A DNA stretch of 13,191 nucleotides, from positions 1-13,191 of the forward strand of contig QMMZ01000015.1 of assembly GCA_003647525.1 (NCBI GenBank), given 5' to 3'. Below the pieces are notes generated by a model that was not told the origin of the DNA, did not search any database, and saw nothing but the letters and a program-made list of their open reading frames with translations. The position numbers and the translations under genes were made by a program. This document shows positions 1-7,041 of the stretch, piece by piece (position 1 is the stretch's first letter; each line of letters begins with the position of its first letter). Source of the stretch: Deltaproteobacteria bacterium (GTDB lineage Bacteria > Desulfobacterota > Desulfobacteria > Desulfobacterales > ETH-SRB1).

Positions 1-100
1 AGACTTTCAGATAAATAATTTCACTGCGTTATCAGTCGTCGACGTATAACTAATACGCCTTCCTCCTTCTGGCCTTGTGAAATTAATTATCTGAAAGTCT
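1..100 (+). mobile_element. MITE-like element, copy 1
   Basis: A 100-bp non-coding element whose ends are 24-bp inverted repeats (1-24 and 77-100) with one mismatch, at position 15; both ends read agactttcagata inward. It matches 4848-4947 in reverse complement at 98 of 100 bases. The right end reads gtcTA, consistent with insertion at a TA dinucleotide as in IS630/Tc1-mariner elements and their non-autonomous derivatives. The left flank lies outside the window, so the target duplication cannot be checked here. There is no room for a transposase, so mobility would depend on one in trans. The element ends 34 bases before the trkH start codon. Confidence 0.85.
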
Positions 101-124
101 ATAGCTACTCGGGGTTCAGGGGTT

Positions 125-130
125 AAGGTG
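125..130 (+). promoter_or_regulatory. Ribosome binding site of trkH
   Basis: The AAGGTG at 125-130 sits four bases before the ATG at 135 and supports that start. A GTG at 128 in another frame opens only a short overlapping reading frame without family similarity. The spacing is slightly short, so this is a moderate site. Confidence 0.4.
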
Positions 131-134
131 AGTA

Positions 135-1568
135 ATGCGCGATTTTTTAATCAGACCCATAAGGTACCATGCAGTGGCCAAGTATCTGAGCAAGATACTT
201 ATCATCCTTGCAGTCCTGCAACTGGCACCGATAGCTGTTTCTATTATCTATCAGCAATTCTCTCTAACCGTTATATATATCATATTAACCCCTTTTATAT
301 TTATCATCGGGTATTTCGGGGATAAAAAACTCCCGGAAGTTGACCTGGACATTAAGGAAGCACTGGTATTAGCCAGTTTTATTTATTTTATTCTATCCTT
401 AATAATGGCCACGGTCTGGACGTTTGCCGGTCTTCCCTTCCTGGATGCCTTGTTTGAGGCCATGTCCGCAGCTACAACTACCGGACTCAGCACTCTCCCC
501 ATAGAGAGTTTATCGCGGACCATGCTCTTTACGCGATCATTCGTGCAGTGGATTGGTGGCCTTAGCATTGTAGTATTGACTATTTCAGTACTGATAGGGC
601 CTGGGACAACTGCTTATCGGCTATTTACAGTATCCATAGGGGAAACCAAAGTTTCTCCCAGCGCTATCAAAGCGACAAAGATACTATGGCGGGCCTACGC
701 CATTATTACGGCTGCCTGTATGCTGGCTTTTTATTTGAGTGGGATGAATTTATTTCAGGCGATCTGTCAGGCAATGGCAACCATATCTACAGGCGGATTT
801 GCTACTGAAAAACAAAGCTTTGCTGCCTTTTCAACGGCAGCCATAATTTTTTGCTCTCTATTTATGGTCATTGGCGCCACCAATCTCAACATGTTTCATC
901 CGCTCAATAAAGTCCATTTGAACGTATTCAAGGACACACAGTGGCGCGTCCTTATTCTTTGCATTGCAGTTCTTATGTTTATTTTTTTCCTGGGCATGAT
1001 TGAAATCTATCCGTGGAAAGAAGCAATCTATAAATCCTTTTTTCAGACCGTGTCAGCCCAATCTACGAGCGGATTCTCTACAATGGATTTTGCTCAAGCC
1101 CCGGCGCTTTCAAAGCTTTCCGCTATATTTTCCATGTCCATAGGCGGTTCTATCGGCTCAACAGCCGGAGGAATAAAAATCTATCGGCTGGTTATATTTA
1201 TAAAACTTTTACATATCCTGGTTATCCGTATTCATCAGCCCAAAGAAGTAATTACGCATTTGCGGGTTAATAATATTGCTTTAAGCCGTGAAGATATTGA
1301 AGCAGCCATTGTATCCATCACTTTATTTTTTTTAACAATATTGGTCTCGACGACCTTCTTTGTAGCGGCTGGTTATAATTTTCTGGATTCGCTTTTTGAG
1401 GTGGTTTCAGCTACCGGAACAGTAGGTCTTTCCACGGGCATCTGCAATCCGGATCTTTCCGAACATTTGAAAATAATTCTTTTCTTTGATATGTGGATGG
1501 GACGGCTTGAAATATTTCCTTTCCTTATTCTTATCTATCCCCGCACCTGGGTAAAACGGAGGATGTAA
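135..1568 (+). CDS. trkH: Trk/Ktr-type potassium uptake channel subunit TrkH
   Basis: Inner-membrane, potassium-translocating subunit of a Trk/Ktr system; 477 residues, normal for the family. It is hydrophobic throughout, and the four pore-loop (selectivity filter) motifs of the TrkH/KtrB family are visible: TTTGLS near 114-119, ISTGGF near 217-222, STSGFST near 310-316 and GTVGLSTG near 428-435. The conserved C-terminal MWMGRLEIFP block follows near 453-462. The start at 135 is chosen over a longer alternative because of the upstream AAGGTG and because the family N-terminus begins about here. The TAA stop shares one base with the next ATG (TAATG), so it is translationally coupled to the RCK regulator downstream. 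A MITE-like element ends 34 bases upstream, so any promoter must lie inside it or beyond it. Confidence 0.95.
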   Translation: MRDFLIRPIRYHAVAKYLSKILIILAVLQLAPIAVSIIYQQFSLTVIYIILTPFIFIIGYFGDKKLPEVDLDIKEALVLASFIYFILSLIMATVWTFAGLPFLDALFEAMSAATTTGLSTLPIESLSRTMLFTRSFVQWIGGLSIVVLTISVLIGPGTTAYRLFTVSIGETKVSPSAIKATKILWRAYAIITAACMLAFYLSGMNLFQAICQAMATISTGGFATEKQSFAAFSTAAIIFCSLFMVIGATNLNMFHPLNKVHLNVFKDTQWRVLILCIAVLMFIFFLGMIEIYPWKEAIYKSFFQTVSAQSTSGFSTMDFAQAPALSKLSAIFSMSIGGSIGSTAGGIKIYRLVIFIKLLHILVIRIHQPKEVITHLRVNNIALSREDIEAAIVSITLFFLTILVSTTFFVAAGYNFLDSLFEVVSATGTVGLSTGICNPDLSEHLKIILFFDMWMGRLEIFPFLILIYPRTWVKRRM

Positions 1569-2218
1569 TGAGGGCAATTGTTATTGGCGCCGGCAACATA
1601 GGTATTATGGTGGTAAAACGCCTTATTGAATGGAAAGATGAGGTAATCCTTATTGAAAATGATAAGGATATAGCCGAAAAGCTGGCTGACGAACTTGATT
1701 GTACAGTAATAAATGGTGATGGTTCAGACCCGGAAACACTGAAGAAGGCCCAGGTAGATGAAGCAGACGTCATAATAGCCCTGACAGATAATGATCAAAA
1801 CAATATCATCATTGGATTAATGGCCAGAACATTCGCCGATATTAAAACTCTGATTAAGATAATCAGGCCTGACTTTATCCCGATTAGCAAAAAACTGGGG
1901 TTTGACAATATCATCACGCCGTCGGTAACTGCCAGTGTTCAGGCCAGTTACCTTACGCGGGGGCTGAATCTGTTGGAACTCGTTAATATGGTGCCCAGAA
2001 AAGCGCGGTTCTACCATTTTTCAGCCGGTGAAACCCTTCACAGAAAAAAGATCGTAAATCTTGCTTTCCCTAAAGATGCCTTGCTTTTCGCCATCTATCG
2101 CCAAAAGGACTTCCTTATTCCCAAGGGTGATGTCGAGATTCATAAGGATGACGAATTGGTCTTTATTCTTAAAAAAACAGCCATTGACGAGCTTAAGAAT
2201 GCGCTGGGAGTGCAATGA
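1568..2218 (+). CDS. Trk/Ktr potassium uptake regulator, single RCK module
   Basis: Cytoplasmic nucleotide-binding gating subunit expected to assemble as a ring under the TrkH-type channel. The 216 residues comprise one TrkA_N Rossmann domain, with GAGNIG at 7-12, an acidic residue closing strand 2 (E30, in LIEND) and ALTDND at 71-76. A TrkA_C domain follows from about 130 to 215. Classical E. coli TrkA has two such modules in tandem; this protein has one, like KtrA and many bacterial and archaeal TrkA proteins, so I leave the symbol open. It overlaps the upstream channel gene by one base, which argues for stoichiometric coupled expression. It ends 44 bases from the convergent lipid operon, and I see no clear terminator between them. 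Confidence 0.93.
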   Translation: MRAIVIGAGNIGIMVVKRLIEWKDEVILIENDKDIAEKLADELDCTVINGDGSDPETLKKAQVDEADVIIALTDNDQNNIIIGLMARTFADIKTLIKIIRPDFIPISKKLGFDNIITPSVTASVQASYLTRGLNLLELVNMVPRKARFYHFSAGETLHRKKIVNLAFPKDALLFAIYRQKDFLIPKGDVEIHKDDELVFILKKTAIDELKNALGVQ

Positions 2219-2262
2219 AATTATGATATGCAAATTGAATCTGAAAGTTTATACATATTTCA

Positions 2263-3333
2263 TTATCGCATTAGTCTGATGATGTTTGTTTCATTTGCGC
2301 AGTTTTTTCTAATGCAGCAGATTTGTTCTATTTTGGATGATTCTGTTTTTGTAATTACATTAAGACAATACGGATTTTCCTGAACTGGGCAAGCATACTT
2401 AATTTGTTTTTTTATCATAAGTGCGCCAGCAGCGCAATGGAATGCGCTGATAATCTTCATACTTCCGAATATTGGCGCATATCCTCCGATAGAAACATCC
2501 ACAGGTGCTGTATTTTGATATGATGTTTCATCTCCTGCCATACCATCAGCTTCTATAATATATATATCAGATTTTTTTATAGTGTCGCGATTAGCTTGAA
2601 AGGCAGGTATGATTTTGCAATATTTATTCTGACAATTTTCTAAGGTTGTCAGAAAAAAAACGCTTCCCTCTCCTGGTACAGATGATGATAGGGCTGAAAA
2701 GTTAAAAGGTCTAATTTTTCCGTTATTGGCAATTCGTAATTTCTGGTTACAGATATACTCCATAACATTACCGCATTCATCAACACAGCCGGTAAGGACG
2801 TATTTGCAACGCCCCTCTTCCAGCCACGCTTTAGCAAGAATAAGAGCCTGATGAATCGGTGAAGAGAACTGAGTAATTGTAACAGTTGGTCCCCGGATAT
2901 TTAATAAAGATGAAATATATGATGCTGCAGCATTGTGAACTGAATGCGAAAAAGTTGTCGGAGAGACACTGCCATCACCGTAATCTATAATATCATCAAG
3001 AAAACGGAAGGTTGTTACATGAGGCCCAAAAGCTGTTGCGAGAATAATTCCAATGGTTGATTCTTTGTCGTTAATTTGAATGCCGCTGTCAACGACTGCA
3101 TCCCATGCGGCCAGCACAGCTATTTTGCTGAATCTGTCTGCTCTGCGTATTTTTTTTAATATAGTTATATCATTAATAGTTTCCTTTTTAACGCGGTATG
3201 CCGGGTAAAAAACATTTTGATCGTTAAGCGACTTTGTTTGAGACGGTGCGACCCAGCCTTGCCGCAATGCAATGCCGAGGCTGTCAATTCCACGCCCTCT
3301 TGTAAAAATTATTCCTATGCCCGCAATATTCAT
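2263..3333 (-). CDS. Non-catalytic ketosynthase-like protein (chain-length-factor type)
   Basis: A thiolase-fold beta-ketoacyl synthase homologue of 356 residues that has lost the catalytic triad. The region GPTVTITQFSSP (148-159) aligns without gaps to the active-site block of the neighbouring ketosynthase and puts Ser157 where Cys is required. The usual NAHG is EADG (261-264), and the GHTLGAAG block is SAFHCAAG (296-303), which lacks the second His. The SHSVHNAAA stretch near 129-137 is typical of the Ketoacyl-synt_2 group found in aryl-polyene-type clusters. By analogy with KS/CLF heterodimers it probably pairs with the active ketosynthase encoded just upstream and shapes chain length; this is inference. 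I chose the ATG at 3333, with AAGG eight bases upstream. The open frame extends to 3444, but that would overlap the previous gene by 74 bases. It is the last gene of the operon. Confidence 0.8.
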   Translation of the reverse strand: MNIAGIGIIFTRGRGIDSLGIALRQGWVAPSQTKSLNDQNVFYPAYRVKKETINDITILKKIRRADRFSKIAVLAAWDAVVDSGIQINDKESTIGIILATAFGPHVTTFRFLDDIIDYGDGSVSPTTFSHSVHNAAASYISSLLNIRGPTVTITQFSSPIHQALILAKAWLEEGRCKYVLTGCVDECGNVMEYICNQKLRIANNGKIRPFNFSALSSSVPGEGSVFFLTTLENCQNKYCKIIPAFQANRDTIKKSDIYIIEADGMAGDETSYQNTAPVDVSIGGYAPIFGSMKIISAFHCAAGALMIKKQIKYACPVQENPYCLNVITKTESSKIEQICCIRKNCANETNIIRLMR

Positions 3334-3370
3334 GTAATATGCCTTAAAAAACGGTTCACGGTTGGTTGCC

Positions 3371-4546
3371 TTAATCTTTGGCGATAACGATAGAGGCATT
3401 ATTTCCGCCGAAAGCAAGCGATGTTGATACGGCAAAACTACCATTTATTTGTGTTTGCTCTCTAATCGGTCTAACAGGTATATTTTCATCCTGTTGAATA
3501 AAACCTGCGCTGGCAGGTATCCAGCATTCTCTCAGGGCAGAGGCTGTAAATGCCGCTTCCAGACCTCCTGCGGCGCCCAGAGTATGGCCAGTATAACCTT
3601 TTGTTGAAAGAAATTTTATTTTCGGCCCAAAAACTTTTTCAAGCGCAATTCCTTCAACCTTATCATTATCATGAGTCGCAGTGCCGTGAGCATTTACAAA
3701 ACATACATCTTGTGGAGTAATATTTGCATCAGCAAGAGATTCGCGCAATGCCGCTTCCAATCCTGAACCGTCAGGACGAGGGGCTGTGAGATGGTAGGCA
3801 TCTGCTGCTGCACCATATCCTGCAAGCCGCAGCGCTGACTTTTTACCTCTAAGGCGTAAGAATTTTTCTGTTTCAAGAATCAGAATACCTGCTCCTTCAC
3901 CCAGGTTCAATCCTGAACGGTTTTTATCAAAAGGTCTGCATAAAGATTCGCTTAAAATACCAAGTGCTCCAAAACCGCATAAAGGGACTCTGTTCAATTC
4001 GTCTGCTCCACCGGCAATGGCAATTTCGCATACACTGTTTCTTAACCATGACAGAGCTACTCCTATTGCGTCAGCGCCGGACGAACAGGCGTTAACTACG
4101 GTGACTGATGGCCCGCTTGCTTTCATTGATTTAGCTACAGCTTCGGCAAGGTTACCCTTTAGAAAGCGGTCAACAGGGGCCATGTCTGCCGCTCCTGTAT
4201 TCCGGTATGTTCGGTAAAAATCAATGTCATTCAACTGGCTTGCCACGCTAGTTCCAAGACATACCCCTGCTTTAATGCCGGAAAAATCCTTTTGCAGGCC
4301 GGCATCCTGTAAAGCTTCTTTTAGTGCAGACATAGCGAGAGACAGAGTGCGCATTTCATTTTTTTGCTTATTAATTTGTTTGTTAATCGGGGGGCTTTTT
4401 ACCTCAAAAACCGGATATGGTAAAGAAGTGTCGAACAAACTAACCGTACCGGCATTTCTTTTCATCAGGCGAAATGATTTCAGGTGCTCTGTTATATTTC
4501 TTCCAGCGGCAGAGATTCCACCAATTCCTGTAATGAATATTTTCAT
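3371..4546 (-). CDS. Beta-ketoacyl-ACP synthase (FabF-like), catalytically intact
   Basis: Condensing enzyme for acyl chain elongation: it decarboxylates malonyl-ACP and joins it to an enzyme-bound acyl group. The 391 residues are slightly shorter than housekeeping FabF. The full Cys-His-His triad is visible: Cys154 in NACSSG, His287 in NAHGTAT and His321 in GHTLGAAG. It overlaps the preceding acyl carrier protein gene by 4 bases (ATGA), so the two are made together and the ACP is probably its substrate carrier. It is followed 37 bases later by a ketosynthase-like gene lacking the triad, the arrangement of a KS/chain-length-factor pair. It is one of two intact ketosynthases in this operon. 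Cluster context, not sequence alone, points to a specialised lipid rather than housekeeping fatty acids. Confidence 0.93.
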   Translation of the reverse strand: MKIFITGIGGISAAGRNITEHLKSFRLMKRNAGTVSLFDTSLPYPVFEVKSPPINKQINKQKNEMRTLSLAMSALKEALQDAGLQKDFSGIKAGVCLGTSVASQLNDIDFYRTYRNTGAADMAPVDRFLKGNLAEAVAKSMKASGPSVTVVNACSSGADAIGVALSWLRNSVCEIAIAGGADELNRVPLCGFGALGILSESLCRPFDKNRSGLNLGEGAGILILETEKFLRLRGKKSALRLAGYGAAADAYHLTAPRPDGSGLEAALRESLADANITPQDVCFVNAHGTATHDNDKVEGIALEKVFGPKIKFLSTKGYTGHTLGAAGGLEAAFTASALRECWIPASAGFIQQDENIPVRPIREQTQINGSFAVSTSLAFGGNNASIVIAKD

Positions 4547-4824
4547 TTGTCTTTATTTTCATATACGTAATTAGCCAGCGTATCAATCGAATAGAATATT
4601 TTTTGACCTTCCTTCATATCTTTGACTTCTATGCCGAAGTTGCGCTGAAGCAGTACAACAATTTCAACTGCATCAAGAGAATCCAGCCCCAGGCCTTCTC
4701 CAAACAAAATTTCATCATCTTTAATTTCTTCCGGACTTACATCTTCTAATGAAAGATTTTCTACCAGCAGTTCTTTTAACTTTTTTCGTATTTCAGGCAA
4801 TTCCATTTCTTTTTGCTCTCCCAT
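4543..4824 (-). CDS. Acyl carrier protein
   Basis: A small acidic helical carrier of 93 residues, slightly longer than housekeeping AcpP (about 78). The phosphopantetheine attachment motif is LGLDSLDA, with the modified serine at Ser49. The acidic start of helix 2 continues as DAVEIVVLLQ. It would carry the growing chain for the two ketosynthases of the operon. The ATG at 4824 is supported by AAGGAGC five bases upstream; an internal ATG six codons later lacks such a site. The gene overlaps the next ketosynthase by 4 bases. A 100-bp MITE-like element ends 23 bases before the start codon and separates this gene from the acyltransferase upstream. Confidence 0.95.
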   Translation of the reverse strand: MGEQKEMELPEIRKKLKELLVENLSLEDVSPEEIKDDEILFGEGLGLDSLDAVEIVVLLQRNFGIEVKDMKEGQKIFYSIDTLANYVYENKDK

Positions 4825-4829
4825 CGACA

Positions 4830-4836
4830 GCTCCTT
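4830..4836 (-). promoter_or_regulatory. Ribosome binding site of the acyl carrier protein gene
   Basis: On the minus strand, AAGGAGC lies five bases before the ATG at 4824. It fixes the start and shows that the MITE insertion at 4848 spared the translation signal by about eleven bases. Confidence 0.7.
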
Positions 4837-4847
4837 TATAAAACTTT

Positions 4848-4947
4848 AGACTTTCAGATAATTAATTTCACAAGGCCAGAAGGAGGAAGGCGTATTAGTT
4901 ATACGTCGACGACTGATAACACAGTAAAATTATTTATCTGAAAGTCT
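4848..4947 (-). mobile_element. MITE-like element, copy 2 (inverted relative to copy 1)
   Basis: A 100-bp element, the reverse complement of bases 1-100 with two mismatches. Its 24-bp terminal inverted repeats carry two mismatches here. Both ends abut TA (left ctTTAgac, right gtcTAtat), so the unit can be read as 98 bp flanked by TA direct repeats, the target duplication expected of Tc1-mariner/IS630-type movement. It lies inside the lipid operon, between the acyltransferase stop (4953) and the ACP ribosome binding site (4830). The operon mRNA must therefore contain its self-complementary ends, which could fold into a long stem. No U-tract follows, so it is not an obvious terminator. Confidence 0.88.
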
Positions 4948-4952
4948 ATATA

Positions 4953-5861
4953 TTATTCACTCCAGACATCATGAAATAAAAAACATTGGTATGGATACTT
5001 TTTAACAAATGCTTCAATTATTTCTACGTAATTCTGAACCCACTGATGGAGTTGTTGGCGCTTATTATATTTTCCATCATAACGTGGATATATTACATTG
5101 GATACATCAACAATATACTTATGGCTTGAAACCTTATTTGACAGCAAAACCACAACAGGAGATTTAACTGCGGCTGCGACAGCAAAACCGCTGAAAGGGA
5201 ACCAGGCTTTTTTACCTAAAAACTTAACGCCAACGGATTTTGCTCCATATGTTCTGTCTCCCATGATGGATACAATATGGCCTTTTTTCAAAACATCCAT
5301 TATTTCTACAATACCACCAAGATATTGTTCCGGAGAAATAATTTTTATATCATCCTGTTCTTTGTCAATATTCAGCGAGCTTTGTACCGCTATATTGTCT
5401 TCAGAACGCATAAGAAGATATACAGTTCTTCCTATTTTTTTTAAGGTGGTTAAGGCGATTTGCCAGCTACCTACATGTGATGTTAACAAGATTATTCCTT
5501 GTTTATTATTCCGGAGCAGGGCTATCAACTCATTGTATCCATTAAGTTGAATATCAAATGTTGTCTGCCCGGCAACAGACGCATATCTGTCAACAAGCTG
5601 CTTTCCCTGACTAATAAACAGACGGTAAACATGCAACAGCCTTATTAAATAACCGCAATCGGGAAATCTTTTATTTATATATGACAGGGCAGCAGAAACC
5701 GCAGGCCGATCAAAAAGCAAATAATAAAGGCAGACAATATACAAAAAACCATATGTTTTGCCTATCCCGAATAATTTCAGGAGAGCTTTAAAAAACCAGA
5801 AGCCGAATTTATTTCCTCTTTTCCTGGTATTTATATTTTGTGACCGTTCAACTGGTTCCAT
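4953..5861 (-). CDS. LpxL/HtrB-like lysophospholipid acyltransferase family protein
   Basis: Probable inner-membrane-associated acyltransferase of 302 residues that would move an acyl group from ACP or CoA onto a lipid or glycolipid acceptor. Near the N-terminus there is a membrane-interacting stretch (about 21-50, rich in F, L, Y and I). The catalytic His is in TSHVGSW (His129), but the position four residues after the spacer is Gln134, where LpxL-type HX4(D/E) motifs have an acid. A conserved MGDR follows at 200-203, and the C-terminus has the FLFHDVW block. I use the ATG at 5861, which overlaps the upstream glycosyltransferase by 14 bases; the open frame extends to a TTG at 5906, a less likely start. 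Related acyltransferases accompany GT-DUF2062 proteins in aryl-polyene-type clusters. The acceptor is unknown. Confidence 0.85.
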   Translation of the reverse strand: MEPVERSQNINTRKRGNKFGFWFFKALLKLFGIGKTYGFLYIVCLYYLLFDRPAVSAALSYINKRFPDCGYLIRLLHVYRLFISQGKQLVDRYASVAGQTTFDIQLNGYNELIALLRNNKQGIILLTSHVGSWQIALTTLKKIGRTVYLLMRSEDNIAVQSSLNIDKEQDDIKIISPEQYLGGIVEIMDVLKKGHIVSIMGDRTYGAKSVGVKFLGKKAWFPFSGFAVAAAVKSPVVVLLSNKVSSHKYIVDVSNVIYPRYDGKYNKRQQLHQWVQNYVEIIEAFVKKYPYQCFLFHDVWSE

Positions 5862-7041
5862 GATTACTAATTTTCTTGCGAAACATTTGCGCAACGCCAA
5901 ATACAATTATACCTGTTAATAATGCTGCTATTGGTGCAACAATCAATGAACCCAGCAGCCATTCAAAAAGCCTTGCCGGAAGCTGGCCGAAAACTGTATT
6001 CAGATTCATATCTGTCAGCCAGCGGCCGTTTCGCATATAATAGCCCAGCTCAATGCAAATTAGCGGAACAAAAGGCGGCATACATAAGTGTTGTATATTC
6101 AGAGCCATTATTTTATTCAGATGAAGGCGTGTTGCAACATAGGCAATTACTAAGGAATGCATTGATATGAGAGGCAGCACTGCAAAAAAGGTCCCAACTG
6201 CGCCTGACATGGCCAATCCGCCTGGGCTTGCGTTTTCTTTCAGTAATTTTTTTAACAATTTTACAGGATGACGCATTAAACTGAAGTCAACCTGCTTTTT
6301 AGGGGCCGCAACAAGTTTTCGGTGCGGAAACGGTAAAAGGCGTCTTCCAACCAGCCTGGTATGCATACATGAAATACGGAAATTATCTATAAATGGTTTA
6401 AAACTAGAAATTCGCATATGAGGTTCAGGATACCAGACCTCAATTTCAACAGTTTTTAAATACAGCCCGGCCCAAACCATTTTAGCAAGAATTTCAGCCT
6501 CAAAATCGTAATGTGAACCTTTAAGATTAAGCCTGGAAAGATTTTTTACAGGGTAGGCTCGAAATCCACTCTGGCAATCATCAATGGATACACCTGTTTC
6601 CACTCTGAGCCAGAAATTTGCGAGCTTTCTTCCAAACCGGCTTGAATTTGGAATGTTTTTTCCATTAAATTTTCTGCACCCGATAATTACAGATGTTTCA
6701 TCATCTTGAAGCAAACGTATAAATTTTTCTAAATCACTGGCATAGTGCTGGCCATCCGCATCAATAGTAATCATAAAACGACCGCCATTGGATTCAACAT
6801 GCCTTAAAGCAGTAAGAATAGCCTGTCCCTTGCCTCTGTTTTTATTATGCTTCAGCACCTCAATATCGCTACTGGAAAATAATGCTGAAATATCCGTATC
6901 AGTACTACCATCATCAACAACAACCACTTTTTGCAAATATGAACGGCAACCCAGAACAACGTCTCTTACAGTATTTTTGTTATTAAATACCGGAATAACA
7001 CACCAGATATGTTCAGTTGAAAATGAGCTGTTTTGTTTCAT
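5848..7041 (-). CDS. Glycosyltransferase family 2 fused to a DUF2062 membrane domain
   Basis: A 397-residue two-domain protein. Residues about 11-240 form a GT-A glycosyltransferase: an IPVFN start (16-20), the nucleotide-binding VVDDGSTD (41-48), the DAD metal-binding triplet at 94-96, and QSGFRAYP at 157-164 as in dolichyl-phosphate-mannose-synthase-like members. Residues about 258-390 are DUF2062, with hydrophobic segments near 275-305, 312-335 and 362-385 that should anchor it in the inner membrane. The same fusion is typical of aryl-polyene-type lipid clusters, where it is thought to act on the lipid carrier or head group. The sugar and acceptor cannot be told from sequence. It overlaps the upstream radical SAM gene by 4 bases and the acyltransferase by 14, so coexpression is nearly certain. 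Confidence 0.9.
   Translation of the reverse strand: MKQNSSFSTEHIWCVIPVFNNKNTVRDVVLGCRSYLQKVVVVDDGSTDTDISALFSSSDIEVLKHNKNRGKGQAILTALRHVESNGGRFMITIDADGQHYASDLEKFIRLLQDDETSVIIGCRKFNGKNIPNSSRFGRKLANFWLRVETGVSIDDCQSGFRAYPVKNLSRLNLKGSHYDFEAEILAKMVWAGLYLKTVEIEVWYPEPHMRISSFKPFIDNFRISCMHTRLVGRRLLPFPHRKLVAAPKKQVDFSLMRHPVKLLKKLLKENASPGGLAMSGAVGTFFAVLPLISMHSLVIAYVATRLHLNKIMALNIQHLCMPPFVPLICIELGYYMRNGRWLTDMNLNTVFGQLPARLFEWLLGSLIVAPIAALLTGIIVFGVAQMFRKKISNHGTS

Noticed and set aside
75..105. TTGTGA plus TATAGC as a promoter formed by MITE copy 1 and its flank
   Set aside because: Spacing is 19 bases and both boxes match consensus at only about four positions; too weak to list as a feature, though the idea is raised as a finding.
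2236..2250. aatctgaaagttta resembles the end of the MITE
   Set aside because: Only about ten bases match, with no second end and no element body nearby; chance is sufficient.
3334..3444. Longer start for the triad-less ketosynthase-like gene
   Set aside because: It would overlap the preceding ketosynthase by 74 bases, and the ATG at 3333 begins exactly at the family N-terminus with an AAGG upstream.
5098..5550. 150-codon open frame on the plus strand
   Set aside because: It is antisense to the acyltransferase, whose motifs are convincing; the antisense peptide is low in recognisable features.
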